Part shown: positions 48,557 through 58,494 of the stretch, piece by piece
Position numbering within the stretch: the first letter of the stretch is position 1
Layout of the letters: each line of letters opens with the position of its first letter
Origin: Deefgea piscis
GTDB taxonomy: Bacteria; Pseudomonadota; Gammaproteobacteria; Burkholderiales; Chitinibacteraceae
Length of the DNA: 64,000 nucleotides
Direction: 5' to 3'
Assembly: GCF_013284055.1 (NCBI RefSeq)
Contig: NZ_CP054143.1
Span: 1,736,001-1,800,000, forward strand
The notes under the pieces: model-generated
The model's input: the letters and a program-made list of their open reading frames with translations, nothing else
What the model was told of the DNA's origin: nothing
The model's database searches: none
Program-made: the position numbers and the translations under genes

Positions 48557-49141
48557 TCACGGACGGCGGCGGTACCAACCGGTGAGTGAACGCCGCTCTC
48601 GCCGAGCGGGTAATACCTCGTGTTCAAATCGATTGGATAAAAACACCACCAACGTACCACCATACGGCGTGACATCCAGAGTTTGCTCGTCGTCTAAATA
48701 AATTCGCAATTGCCCGCCATCGTCCTCGTGCCAATTTTGGTTGAGGTATTGCACCACGGTGACTACGCGGCTGTCTTGATGCCGATGTTGATCAAGATGG
48801 CGCTGGTAGAAACTGCCCGCTGGGTAACGGGCAAAGTGCCATTCCAATTCATCCAGCCCCAAATACAGCTCGCGATTCAGTGTTTGCTGTAAATCGCGCA
48901 TTCTTTGATTGGCTTGTTGCATTGCCGGATCATCGTTTTCGACCCAAAGCACGGCATCGCCGCGAATGTCTTGCCGCACTTGCAGCGCAGCCTCACGGCC
49001 TACGCCAGCGGCAACGAAGTCTTCTTCTCGGCTGGCAAATAATTCATTTAACTGCGCTAAATGGTTGGCGTCTAAAAAATTAGGCAAGACTAAATAGCCC
49101 GGGCCGGTTAAAGCTTCAACGATCTCAAGATCAATACTCAT
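48557..49141 (-). CDS. 2OG-Fe(II) oxygenase (prolyl-4-hydroxylase-like)
   Basis: 194 aa with the facial triad HLD (in YQRHLDQHRHQ) and a distal His-Glu-Val stretch (RFEHEVLPARRERRSLTGW), the Arg of which should bind 2-oxoglutarate. The double-stranded beta-helix core spans about residues 85-190. The substrate is unknown; related proteins hydroxylate prolines in translation factors or act on small molecules. Its start overlaps the gcr stop by four bases, so it is coupled to gcr. Confidence 0.88.
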   Translation of the reverse strand: MSIDLEIVEALTGPGYLVLPNFLDANHLAQLNELFASREEDFVAAGVGREAALQVRQDIRGDAVLWVENDDPAMQQANQRMRDLQQTLNRELYLGLDELEWHFARYPAGSFYQRHLDQHRHQDSRVVTVVQYLNQNWHEDDGGQLRIYLDDEQTLDVTPYGGTLVVFLSNRFEHEVLPARRERRSLTGWYRRRP

Positions 49142-51156
49142 CCTTGTTTTTCCTCTAGCGGCGGTGTTTTGACTGCCTCGATGGCCGGTTTGGGGGCAAT
49201 AAATAAATCAATCGGTCGGCTCATCGCCCGACGCCAGAATTTGCCCCATAACGGTTTTAGCTCGCTCATACGGCGTTTGCGTGAGCGCATCGCCACCCAT
49301 AGCGCCAAGGTAAAGCTGACAAATAAATTGGTGATACCAATCACGGCCACCCCCATCGCACCCCAAGCCACAATCGGCCAAGCCAGCGTAAAGTCATACG
49401 CGGATACTGCATAAGCGAGGTTGGCCGCAGAGAAGGTAATGTGACGTATATCGAGCGGCAGCCCGAGTAGAAAGCCCAGCGTGGCCATACTGCCCAGCAT
49501 AATCCCGAAATAAAAATTACCTGCCAGCGCGCCCAGATTGTGCTCGATATATTGGCCAAGGCGGCGGCTGCGATATTCGCCAAAGATTTTATTCAGGAGT
49601 GGCATCGCGGCAATCCGTTGCGGGATTTGGTTGTATAGCGATTTATTGTCGTAATAGCCCGAAATCAAACCAGCCAAGAATAAGCAGCAACCGGCAATCG
49701 CCGCATAAAAAATCCCCATCCCGGCAATTGGCATCAGCTCGTGCAGCATTTTATCGGCCTTGGTGGTATCGACCACATGTTGACCAAATTCATACCACCA
49801 TAGCCAAGCAATGCCCAGCGCCACGGGAATGGCGAGTAACACGTTACCGACAATCGCAATAAATTGCGTGCGAATCACCTTGATCATCAATTCGATCAGC
49901 TCGGTATATGCTTCATTTTTTTTGTTTTCTATCGTTGGCAACGCCGCTGCAATCCGTGCTGCCGTCATCGCTGGCTGCTTGGTAGCGACGGTAAAATGCA
50001 GGATATGAATCAGCATAAAGCCCAGTGCGTAATTCATACTAAAAGCAAAGGCTTCGAGTAATGGGGGTAAGTGCGCTTTGGCGAACAAGATTTTAATCAA
50101 AGCCATAAAGCCAACAATCACCCCAGCGCCAGCGGCCGAGCGAAACATTTGCAGCCACTCGCTGCGGGTTTCACTGATGTAATGCTCGCCTGTGTGGCTG
50201 GCATGCTCGGTGATTTGTAGTGCCAGCAATTCGGTGTTTTCTTGTAATACATCACGCACGCTGTATTTGCGGTTTTCAGCTTTTACCAGCTCAAGAAACA
50301 AGCCAAGCAAGGCCGGGCCGTGTTTTTCTGGTGTCATCGAATCGACTAAATCAAACAGCACTTTGAGCCGATCAATATGCTGCTTTAGGCGCAGCAAATG
50401 GTAGGTGAGACTCACGGACGCGCCATTTTTGGCGGCCATTTTCCACACTTTGGCGATGATTTGCTCGCATTGCTGCAGCAAAACCAAAATATGCGAATGA
50501 TCTTCATCCGGTGGGCGGCGCGCAGTGAGGTCTTCGCGATAGCGCTCGATATAGCTTAAAACTTCGGCATTCAAGCGCACAAACGGCGATTCAAACCGCT
50601 CGACATCGGGGTGATGCAAAACGATTTCTGGCTCTAAACCAATCGCCGACAGCCGGCACGACAAAACTTGAATCGCTTCGAGCTGTTGCAAGCGAATATG
50701 CGTTGGAATCTCGGCTAAACTCAGTTCTTCTAAATGCGCGGCGGCGCCGACTTCAAACCAAACTTCGGTGGGTATATCGTTAAGCCAAACATAATCATTA
50801 GTATTGGGGAACAATACCCCAAATAAATCTTTCAGATATTCAGGCTTAACCGGTGGCGGTAATAGCTTGGAGCCGACACGGCGAACAATCGCGGTAAAGA
50901 CACTTTCATTGGATAAAATACCGGTATCGGTATAGAGCTGTACTTGGCGTGTTGTGCCCAATAAGGTAAACAACTGCTTACGCAGCGCCGCCCGATATTC
51001 AACATGTTGCTCGAGCAAATAGCACAGCGCGCGCGCATTATTAATCGCAGTGACGCCATCAATCACCTTGCCCGGGCGCAAGGCGTCAATGAGTTCTTTC
51101 AGGCTCGTTAACGGATCGCTTTTGGCATCCATCATTCGAATCAGGGTTTGTTCCAT
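49138..51156 (-). CDS. Gcr-type 'site-specific recombinase' family membrane protein
   Basis: 672 aa. The N-terminal half is soluble and helix-rich. The C-terminal half has about six hydrophobic segments (about residues 330-350, 360-385, 430-450, 480-505, 550-580, 595-625). It matches the family first described as gonococcal site-specific recombinase, but no tyrosine or serine recombinase motif is visible and the topology argues against a DNA recombinase. Coupled to the downstream 2OG oxygenase. The function is uncertain. Confidence 0.8.
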   Translation of the reverse strand: MEQTLIRMMDAKSDPLTSLKELIDALRPGKVIDGVTAINNARALCYLLEQHVEYRAALRKQLFTLLGTTRQVQLYTDTGILSNESVFTAIVRRVGSKLLPPPVKPEYLKDLFGVLFPNTNDYVWLNDIPTEVWFEVGAAAHLEELSLAEIPTHIRLQQLEAIQVLSCRLSAIGLEPEIVLHHPDVERFESPFVRLNAEVLSYIERYREDLTARRPPDEDHSHILVLLQQCEQIIAKVWKMAAKNGASVSLTYHLLRLKQHIDRLKVLFDLVDSMTPEKHGPALLGLFLELVKAENRKYSVRDVLQENTELLALQITEHASHTGEHYISETRSEWLQMFRSAAGAGVIVGFMALIKILFAKAHLPPLLEAFAFSMNYALGFMLIHILHFTVATKQPAMTAARIAAALPTIENKKNEAYTELIELMIKVIRTQFIAIVGNVLLAIPVALGIAWLWWYEFGQHVVDTTKADKMLHELMPIAGMGIFYAAIAGCCLFLAGLISGYYDNKSLYNQIPQRIAAMPLLNKIFGEYRSRRLGQYIEHNLGALAGNFYFGIMLGSMATLGFLLGLPLDIRHITFSAANLAYAVSAYDFTLAWPIVAWGAMGVAVIGITNLFVSFTLALWVAMRSRKRRMSELKPLWGKFWRRAMSRPIDLFIAPKPAIEAVKTPPLEEKQG

Positions 51157-51195
51157 ATCTCAATTTTCCATCGTGATGTAGGGGGCTAACGCACC

Positions 51196-51217
51196 GCAGT
51201 TCAATGGGTTGAACTGC
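51196..51217. other. Perfect hairpin upstream of gcr
   Basis: GCAGTTCAA/TTGAACTGC (51196-51204, 51209-51217) with TGGG loop, in the spacer before the gcr start. It lacks a T-run. The rest of 51157-51449 contains the promoter of the M16 gene. Confidence 0.4.
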
Positions 51218-51393
51218 ACGATGAGGCGTTCGGTTGGCGCTTACTGCGTGCCACCGCCCGTGTAAAACGCTTGATTGTACCTTGTTTTTTTCATGGCCAT
51301 AAAAGAGCACTTAAATAGTGGCTTCGCTGGCGATCACATGATTGTGAGTGGCATGTCTGTACGATCATCAACTTAAAGCTGACATAAGTTCAA

Positions 51394-51422
51394 CTGAAAG
51401 AAAAGACTAACAGGGGTATAGT
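51394..51422 (+). promoter_or_regulatory. Promoter of M16 peptidase gene 1
   Basis: CTGAAA - 17 bp - TATAGT. The same hexamers and spacing occur before the tandem copy (54498-54526) although the spacer sequence differs, which supports both as promoters. Confidence 0.6.
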
Positions 51423-51449
51423 ACGACGGCATAATTTCTTGAGGCTGTC

Positions 51450-54257
51450 ATGAAAAAAACAAACCTACTCTTTATAGCCCTATTTAGCGTGGCATCGTTG
51501 GCTGGCGCGGTAGAAAAACTGCCGCTGATTCCGCATCTGCACCCCAGTGTCATCCAAGGGCAATTGCCCAATGGCCTGCGTTATTTAATCAAACCGATTG
51601 CGCCACAAGCTGGGCAAGCCAGCGAAGTTGAGCTGCGTTTGCTGGTCAATAGCGGCTCGCTCAGCGAAGCCAAAGACGAGCGCGGCGTTGCGCATTTGAT
51701 TGAGCATATGGCGTTTCGGCAGACTAAAAACTTTGGCAAAGACGAAGTGAAAGGTTTTTTTAATAGCAATGGCATGCGCTGGGGGAATGACAGCAATGGT
51801 TATACCAATATCGAAAGCACCAATTACTTTTTTAAAGTGAAGCCCGAGGCTTTAGATCGTGGCCTGCAATTAATGGCTGATTGGGCCAATGGTGACATTG
51901 TGTTTGATCCCGAAGAGTTGAAAACCGAGCGGCAAGTGGTGCTTGATGAGCTGAATCTGCGTAAAGGTGATTCTGTCAATTGGCAAAGTTTTTATTCGGT
52001 GTTGATTCCTGATGCGCCGCATTTAGAAAATATGCCGATTGGCTTTGAAGAAAATGTGCGCGATTTGTCGCCAGAGCGGATCGAGGCGCTGTATCGCAAG
52101 CTGTATCAGCCGCAAAAAATGACTTTGGTGATTGCTGGCGATGTGCCAAAAAACATCGAGCAAACCATTAAAACGCTGTTTGCCAAAGCGCCAATGGGTG
52201 ATCAAGTTAGCCAATACCCTGCTTTACCTTTAACGCCTAAAGTACGTAGCTATCGCGGCAATCCTTGGCCGCAAGATGAGCTGGCGGTGTCTTGGGGTTT
52301 TATGCAATCGCCAATCAGTGATGCACGGCAGGTTCAATTACAAAAAATAGCGATGTTGGCCCTGTCGCAACGGCTGAGCAAGATGTCTACGCTGGAAAAT
52401 GAACCGTTTGCCAGTGCGTCGATGGCCGACTGGAGTGGCAGTATCGGCCGCGAGTCATACTTGATCTTAAATGCGGTAGTAAGGGAGCAAAATCCAGGTG
52501 CTACGCTCACGCAGATGTATCGAGAAATTCGCCGTGCGCGCGAATTTGGCTTAACGGCGGCTGAAGTAAAAGAAGCCATCGATACGTACGTGTTGGCGAT
52601 GAAAAGTATTCCAGCGACAAATGAGGTTTGGGCCAATAGCTTAACGGGGTCGGCCAAAATGGGCGTTGCTGAATTGTATGTCGCCGAGCAAAAGGCGATT
52701 TTCGATCCGGCAACGATCACACCGCAAGCGGTCAATGCCGCGCTACTGCAAATTTTAACTACACCCGATCAGGTCGCCATTTTAATTGGTAAGCCCGCAA
52801 CGAAAGCAGCAAAGGACGATTATTACAGCTGGCATGACGATAAATTGAACGCGATGATCGCCGCAGTGGAGACCGAGACTTTGCAAGCGCCGACGGCTGT
52901 TGTGGTAAAACCATTACTGGTCACAGAGCCGCAACGCGGCAAGGTGGTACAAACGAAAACCGAAAATGGCGCGACCGTTTGGACGCTGAGTAATGGCGTA
53001 CAAGTCTTGGTTCGCCAGCAGCGTCTGCCTGATGAACGCATTGGCATCAATGGTCGCTTTGCCGGCGGCGCATTGGCCTTGCCCAAAGAGTGGGGATTTG
53101 TTTCGCAGATGTTGCCAAAATACATGGCAACAGCAGGTGCAGGTGATTTAACTTCGGCTGAAATTGGGCAAGCCGTTCGTAATGAAGAATTGCAATTTCA
53201 ACCAATGTTTGAAACCGCACAGCACGGCTTTGGCGGCATAGCTGCGGAACGCTCTTTGAAACCTTTAATGCAGCTGATTTACCTGAGTTTGGCGCAGCCG
53301 CGTAGTGATGATGCAGCCCGAATTAACTCGGCAGATCTGGCCATGAGTGGCTATTGGCCCAATGGCCCGGGATTTCTGCAAAACCTATACGGCGCAGGGT
53401 GGCCATATCGCGTTTGGGGTAGCCTGAGCGACTTTGAGATTACAACTGAAAAACTCGATCAGTTACGCGACCAGTTGTATGGCAACCCAGCACAGCTACG
53501 CATCGTGTTAACTGGCGTTACCGATATGGCGCAGGCCAAAGATTTGGTTGAACGCTATATCGCCAGCATTCCGCCAGCCAAGCCAACGGCAGTGACCTTG
53601 TTACCGAGCAAAATTGAACCGAAAGTCCAATCTTTGTCGAGCACCGTGCTCAGTGAACGCTTGAAAGAGTCGCTGAAGACGTTTACGTTTCGTGATGATA
53701 AGTATACGGTCTGGAGTGTTGCATTGGATGGCGTGGAGTCCAATACCCAGAATGGATTCTTGCAAGAGGGCTTGAATGACGTGATCAAACAACGGTTATA
53801 CAGGACATTGCGCGAGCAAGCGGGTGATTCATATGGGGTGCATACTAGGGGCGAAATGTCACCGTACTATGGACCAACACTGGGTTTTGAATACAGCGTA
53901 TCGCGTGAAAAATGCGGTGAGGCTTTAGTGCTGGCCGCGCAGGAATTGCGAAAACTCAGTCAACACTCAGTGACCGATGTCGAGCTGAAAGCGATGCATG
54001 AATTGTTGCAAAACGGCCTCGATAGCGCCCCGAAATACCCTTTCGGGTACGCGTATTTGCAAATGTTCCATTGGGTGAATAATCAAGATTTGAGCTGGGT
54101 GAATCCAAAACCAGAACAGATTTTGACCCGTGCCAACGTCGATGCGGCGGCCAAAAGCTGGTTTGTGCCGGAAAAATGGATTGTGGCTGCCGACGCCTGC
54201 AAAACCTTGCCTGATTTAACCGTGCTCGATCAAACGGTGACTGCGGCGAGTCATTAA
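51450..54257 (+). CDS. M16 (insulinase/PqqL-like) zinc metallopeptidase, copy 1
   Basis: 935 aa with a signal peptide (to about residue 20), so periplasmic. The inverted zinc motif HLIEH (His82, Glu85, His86) is in the first M16 domain, followed by the distal ERQVVLDE Glu. The inactive second half (about 480-930) belongs to the M16 C domain type. It resembles bacterial PqqL-like peptidases. GAGG lies six bases before the ATG. It is followed by a tandem paralogue. The substrate is unknown. Confidence 0.9.
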   Translation: MKKTNLLFIALFSVASLAGAVEKLPLIPHLHPSVIQGQLPNGLRYLIKPIAPQAGQASEVELRLLVNSGSLSEAKDERGVAHLIEHMAFRQTKNFGKDEVKGFFNSNGMRWGNDSNGYTNIESTNYFFKVKPEALDRGLQLMADWANGDIVFDPEELKTERQVVLDELNLRKGDSVNWQSFYSVLIPDAPHLENMPIGFEENVRDLSPERIEALYRKLYQPQKMTLVIAGDVPKNIEQTIKTLFAKAPMGDQVSQYPALPLTPKVRSYRGNPWPQDELAVSWGFMQSPISDARQVQLQKIAMLALSQRLSKMSTLENEPFASASMADWSGSIGRESYLILNAVVREQNPGATLTQMYREIRRAREFGLTAAEVKEAIDTYVLAMKSIPATNEVWANSLTGSAKMGVAELYVAEQKAIFDPATITPQAVNAALLQILTTPDQVAILIGKPATKAAKDDYYSWHDDKLNAMIAAVETETLQAPTAVVVKPLLVTEPQRGKVVQTKTENGATVWTLSNGVQVLVRQQRLPDERIGINGRFAGGALALPKEWGFVSQMLPKYMATAGAGDLTSAEIGQAVRNEELQFQPMFETAQHGFGGIAAERSLKPLMQLIYLSLAQPRSDDAARINSADLAMSGYWPNGPGFLQNLYGAGWPYRVWGSLSDFEITTEKLDQLRDQLYGNPAQLRIVLTGVTDMAQAKDLVERYIASIPPAKPTAVTLLPSKIEPKVQSLSSTVLSERLKESLKTFTFRDDKYTVWSVALDGVESNTQNGFLQEGLNDVIKQRLYRTLREQAGDSYGVHTRGEMSPYYGPTLGFEYSVSREKCGEALVLAAQELRKLSQHSVTDVELKAMHELLQNGLDSAPKYPFGYAYLQMFHWVNNQDLSWVNPKPEQILTRANVDAAAKSWFVPEKWIVAADACKTLPDLTVLDQTVTAASH

Positions 54258-54359
54258 TCCGTCGCTCAGCAATATTTCGTAGCCTTGGCTGCTTTGCTGG
54301 GGATAAAGCCTCGCTTTCTGGATTTATACCGAGCTAAAAAACCGGCTACAAATTGAACT

Positions 54360-54408
54360 ACACCCCAAAAATTGGACACTCGTCCATATTTTTTGGGTGT
54401 TTTTTTTG
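54360..54408 (+). terminator. Probable terminator between the M16 genes
   Basis: ACACCC/GGGTGT ends with AAAAA/TTTTT and GGAC/GTCC inner pairs, followed by eight T. It separates the tandem M16 genes, so each has its own promoter. Confidence 0.65.
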
Positions 54409-54497
54409 TGTCGTTAAGGCTTGCGCATCGTTGCCTTACGTCGAGGTGAGTGGCTTGGCGCTGTACGAACTTCAACTTAAAGCTGACATATGCTCAA

Positions 54498-54526
54498 CTG
54501 AAAGAATTATGCAATGCAGGTATAGT
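54498..54526 (+). promoter_or_regulatory. Promoter of M16 peptidase gene 2
   Basis: CTGAAA - 17 bp - TATAGT at the same position relative to the ATG as in gene 1. Confidence 0.6.
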
Positions 54527-54553
54527 TCGCAGGCATAATTTCTTGAGGCTGTC

Positions 54554-57358
54554 ATGAAAAAAACAAACCTACTCTTTATAGCCCTATTTAGCGTGGCATC
54601 GTTGGCTGGCGCGGTAGAAAAACTGCCGCTAATTCCGCATCTGCACCCCAGTGTCATCCAAGGGCAATTGCCCAATGGCCTGCGTTATTTAATCAAACCG
54701 ATTGCGCCACAAGCTGGGCAAGCCAGTGAAGTTGAGCTGCGTTTGCTGGTCAATAGCGGCTCGCTGAGCGAAGCCAAAGACGAGCGCGGCGTTGCGCATT
54801 TGATTGAGCATATGGCGTTTCGGCAGACCAAAAATTTTGGTAAAGATGAGGTGAAAGAGTTTTTCAATAGTAACGGCATGCGCTGGGGACAAGATAGTAA
54901 CGCCGTGACTACCCATGAAAGTACGACGTACACTTTTAAAGTGAACTCCACAGCTATCGATCGTGGGTTGTTACTCATGGCCGACTGGGCCAATGGCAAT
55001 ATTGTGTTTGACCCCGAAGAGCTAAAGGCTGAGCGGCAAGTGGTGCTTGATGAAATGAACTTTAGCCAGAACGAAACAAGTAATTGGCGGGAGTTTTATT
55101 CAATACTCATTCCTGATTCACCCCATTTAGAAAATATGCCAACTGGCGTTGAGGATAATGTACGCGACTTGTCGCCCGAACGAGTTGAAGCTTTGTATCG
55201 CAAGCTCTATCAGCCACAAAAAATGACATTGGTCGTCGCTGGGGATGTGCTAAAGAATATCGAGCAAACGATAAAGACTTTATTTTCTCGCTCGCAGATG
55301 GGCAACCAAGCTAGTCAATATCCAGCTTTGCCACTCACACCGAAAGTACGTATCTATCGCGGGAAGGCTCCCGCATGGCCAGATAATGAGCCTGCTGTAG
55401 CGTGGAGTTTTAGTCTGCTGCCAGCAACGGATACCAAACAAGAGCAATTGCAACTGGTTGCATTGATGGCGATGTTGCAGCGCTTACAAAAACTGGCTAC
55501 GCATGAGGAACAAGCTTTTTCTAGTGTGAGATTTGGTAACAATATTGGTGCTATTGGTGGCAAGCAGTTTTTGACTTTAAGTGCCGTAGTTAAAGATGGA
55601 AAATTTAGTGATGCATTAACTCAACTGTATCGCGAGGTGCGTCGCTCACGCGAAGGGGGGTTTAGCGATGCCGAAGTGAGGGATGCTATCGCTACTTTTA
55701 ATGTGGTAATGAAAACGATGCCGATTTCGAATAAAACTTGGGCTGAGTCGCTATTAGCTTCGGCCAAAGAAGGAGTTCCAGCCATGTATGCTGCTGAGCC
55801 AAAAGCAATGTTTGATTCTGCTGAGATTACGCCGCAGCGAGTGAATGCAGCATGGCAGCATATCGTAACGACTCCCGATCAAATTGCAATCTTAATGGGT
55901 ATGCCAATCGGTGATGCGCATCAAGATTTTTACAGCAGGCATGACGAAAAACTGGTCGAGATGATGACTGCTGTGGATGCTGAAACTTTGCAAGAGCTGG
56001 TTGCCTATGCCAAAAAACCCTTACTGCCTAAAGAACCACCCCGTGGGAAGGTTGTACAAACGAAAACCGAAAATGGCGCTACGGTTTGGACGCTCAGTAA
56101 TGGCGCACAAGTGTTGGTGAGGCATCAGCGTCAGGCTGATGAACGAATTGGTGTTAATGCTCGGTTTGCGGGCGGCGCATTGGCCCTGCCCGAAGAGTGG
56201 CGATTTGTTTCGAAAATATTGCCAAAATATATGGCAGCAGCGGGGGCTGGGAATTTAACTAGCAACGAGATGTGGCAAGTTGTTCGCAATGAAGAGTTGC
56301 AATTACAGCCAATATTTGAAACCGATCAGCATGGTTTTGGCGGCTCAGCGGCGGCACGCTCTTTGACGCCGTTGATGCAGCTGATTTATCTCGGTTTGGC
56401 ACAACCGCGTGGTGATGACGTTGCGTTAAAAAATGCGCTCGATCAAGGGTATGATCGTTATTGGCCTAATGGTCCAGGATTTTTGCAAAATCTGTATGGT
56501 GCTGTTTGGCCGTATGGTCATTGGGGGCGGAGTGATTTTTCAATTACAACCGAACAACTAGAACAGCTGCGTCAGCAGTTATATGGCAATCCAGCTCAAT
56601 TACGAATCGTGCTCACTGGCGTTGCTGATATGGCGCAAGCCAAGGATTTGGTTGAGCGATATATCGCCAGCATTCCTGTTGCTGATCCCGCTGTAACTTT
56701 ACTGCTACCTAGCAAAATAACGCCAAGAAATTTGGGATTACCCGCGGTGTTGAGTGCGCACGTCAAAGAATCCCTTAATACCTTTACGCATTATGATAAT
56801 TCATACGCTATTTGGGGTGTTGCCTTGGATAGTGTAGAGAGTAATACTCAGAATTTATTTTTGCAGAAAGGCTTGAGTGATGTGATTAAGCAGCGCTTAA
56901 TCAGTGTATTACGTGAACAAGCGGGAAACTCATACTTCGTTAATACCGAGGGCGAAATGTCCCCCTATTACGGTTTCACGTTAAATATCAGTTACAGTCT
57001 GCCGCGAGATAAATGCCGCCAGTCAATAATACTGCCCGCGCAGGAACTTAGAAAAATAAGTCAAAATTCAGTAACAGATATCGAATTGAAGTCGATGCGT
57101 GAATTGATGCAAAAAGGTTTGGATGATGCCCCGAAAGATCCCTACGGGTATGCGAATTCGCAAATGTTTCATTGGGTGAATAATCAAGATTTGAGCTGGG
57201 TGAATCCAAAACCAGAACAGATTTTGACCCGTGCCAACGTCGATGCGGCGGCCAAAAGCTGGTTTGTGCCGGAAAAATGGATTGTGGCAGCTGATGCCTG
57301 CAAAACCTTGCCCGATTTAACCGTGCTCGATCAAACGCTGACTGCGGCGAGTCATTAA
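54554..57358 (+). CDS. M16 (insulinase/PqqL-like) zinc metallopeptidase, copy 2
   Basis: 934-aa tandem paralogue of the preceding gene with intact HLIEH (residues 82-86) and ERQVVLDE. The first roughly 90 codons (including the signal peptide) and the last roughly 60 codons are nearly the same in DNA as copy 1, while the middle has diverged. That suggests duplication followed by local gene conversion or selection at the ends. The 100 bp upstream are also duplicated. Periplasmic; substrate unknown. Confidence 0.9.
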   Translation: MKKTNLLFIALFSVASLAGAVEKLPLIPHLHPSVIQGQLPNGLRYLIKPIAPQAGQASEVELRLLVNSGSLSEAKDERGVAHLIEHMAFRQTKNFGKDEVKEFFNSNGMRWGQDSNAVTTHESTTYTFKVNSTAIDRGLLLMADWANGNIVFDPEELKAERQVVLDEMNFSQNETSNWREFYSILIPDSPHLENMPTGVEDNVRDLSPERVEALYRKLYQPQKMTLVVAGDVLKNIEQTIKTLFSRSQMGNQASQYPALPLTPKVRIYRGKAPAWPDNEPAVAWSFSLLPATDTKQEQLQLVALMAMLQRLQKLATHEEQAFSSVRFGNNIGAIGGKQFLTLSAVVKDGKFSDALTQLYREVRRSREGGFSDAEVRDAIATFNVVMKTMPISNKTWAESLLASAKEGVPAMYAAEPKAMFDSAEITPQRVNAAWQHIVTTPDQIAILMGMPIGDAHQDFYSRHDEKLVEMMTAVDAETLQELVAYAKKPLLPKEPPRGKVVQTKTENGATVWTLSNGAQVLVRHQRQADERIGVNARFAGGALALPEEWRFVSKILPKYMAAAGAGNLTSNEMWQVVRNEELQLQPIFETDQHGFGGSAAARSLTPLMQLIYLGLAQPRGDDVALKNALDQGYDRYWPNGPGFLQNLYGAVWPYGHWGRSDFSITTEQLEQLRQQLYGNPAQLRIVLTGVADMAQAKDLVERYIASIPVADPAVTLLLPSKITPRNLGLPAVLSAHVKESLNTFTHYDNSYAIWGVALDSVESNTQNLFLQKGLSDVIKQRLISVLREQAGNSYFVNTEGEMSPYYGFTLNISYSLPRDKCRQSIILPAQELRKISQNSVTDIELKSMRELMQKGLDDAPKDPYGYANSQMFHWVNNQDLSWVNPKPEQILTRANVDAAAKSWFVPEKWIVAADACKTLPDLTVLDQTLTAASH

Positions 57359-57480
57359 TCCGTCGCCAAGAACTGGTGCGATGAGCGCCGCGTAATCGCC
57401 CGCATGAAATGTTGCTGGGGTACGCGGCGATGCCTTCGATTTCGCTGTGCGCTATCAGAGCGACAGCACTGTTTCGATCC

Positions 57481-57978
57481 TCAAACACCGCCATGTAGTA
57501 TATCTATGATTTGCAGGCGAAACTCCTCTAGTTTCTCTGCTGCAACATCGAGACGCAGAAGATCAGCGTTAAATGCTTCGGGTTGCAATTCCTCTTCATT
57601 TTCCTGACGCTTACCCTTGCTGCCACTGAGCTTTGAATTCGTGCGCAACAACCCTTCCTTGCCGTTAATATCTAGCCATGGGTTATATCTTGAATGAACT
57701 AGTTCGTTGCGACGTTCTCCTAGTTTGTGAAGTTCCGAAGCTAGCTTGTTAAACTCAGCTTTCATTTCCGGCAGTGTGTTGTTGTGAAGGTCGATGAAAT
57801 GTGAGAATAAGACATTGGCGGCTTTGAGTCGTTTGCTGTATTCAAGATCGTTTATAAGTATCCGAACGACGCTATCATCTTTGGCCATGAGTACAATCAG
57901 CTCATTCACTGTTTCTTCCAAATACTGAAAACTGACGATGAATTGCCCGAGTTGGTGATATGCCGAGTGGGTGTTCAT
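57481..57978 (-). CDS. HEPN-like protein, hypothetical
   Basis: 165 aa, all-helical by composition. The segment GERRNELVHSRY (about residues 87-98) matches the HEPN signature R-N-x3-H, the catalytic motif of HEPN ribonucleases. An N-terminal long helix LEETVNELIVLMAK and a C-terminal charged region follow the usual pattern. No MNT nucleotidyltransferase or other partner is adjacent. AAGGA lies before the ATG. It could be a stand-alone HEPN RNase or a structural HEPN; activity is not shown. Confidence 0.55.
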   Translation of the reverse strand: MNTHSAYHQLGQFIVSFQYLEETVNELIVLMAKDDSVVRILINDLEYSKRLKAANVLFSHFIDLHNNTLPEMKAEFNKLASELHKLGERRNELVHSRYNPWLDINGKEGLLRTNSKLSGSKGKRQENEEELQPEAFNADLLRLDVAAEKLEEFRLQIIDILHGGV

Positions 57979-58048
57979 TAATGAATCCTTCTGTTCAAGT
58001 TAGAGACAGGTCATGTCCGGAAATTTTGCATTATGTTGAGCATGGCAT

Positions 58049-58363
58049 TTAGAACTGGGTTGCTGATATTGATTTTGTTTGGAGGTCGCCCCCGCTTGGA
58101 ATTCTAGGATCAGTGGCGATTTCAAGCTGCGTTAAATAAAACATCGCTTGCGGGGTGTTCTCACCGCACATTTCTAATGACGGTTGCAGCCCTGCGCAGA
58201 CGGCTGGGCGCTCTGGCTGGCCAAAGATTTTGCAGCCGAGTTGTGGGTCAAGTTGAATGCACGGCACTCCGGCAGGCTTGCCCTTGGGCATGCCGGGAAT
58301 CGGGCTAGAGATAGAAGGGGCGGTGCAGCAGGCGGCACACAAGGGGCGGCATTGAAAAGTCAT
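58049..58363 (-). CDS. YkgJ-family cysteine-cluster protein
   Basis: 104 aa with cysteines spaced as in the YkgJ/UPF0153 zinc- or iron-chelating family: CRPLCAACC near the start, then PCIQLD, LGCKIF and PAVCAG. It probably binds a metal or iron-sulfur centre; the role is unknown. No membrane segment. It follows the HEPN-like gene on the same strand, with no evident functional link. Confidence 0.85.
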   Translation of the reverse strand: MTFQCRPLCAACCTAPSISSPIPGMPKGKPAGVPCIQLDPQLGCKIFGQPERPAVCAGLQPSLEMCGENTPQAMFYLTQLEIATDPRIPSGGDLQTKSISATQF

Positions 58364-58451
58364 GGCGCGATTTCAGCGTATTTGTCGTGATTGGGCAAGG
58401 AATATTGCTCAGTATTGATTGAATGGTTAGTACTTTGTGGATTGAGCCCGT

Positions 58452-58483
58452 AATAAAAAACGACCCGCAGGTCGTTTTTTATT
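58452..58483. terminator. Bidirectional intrinsic terminator
   Basis: AATAAAAAACGACC/GGTCGTTTTTTATT stem around CGCA. It terminates the large glycosyltransferase gene on the minus strand. Confidence 0.85.
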
Positions 58484-58494
58484 GGGCTGAGCAT

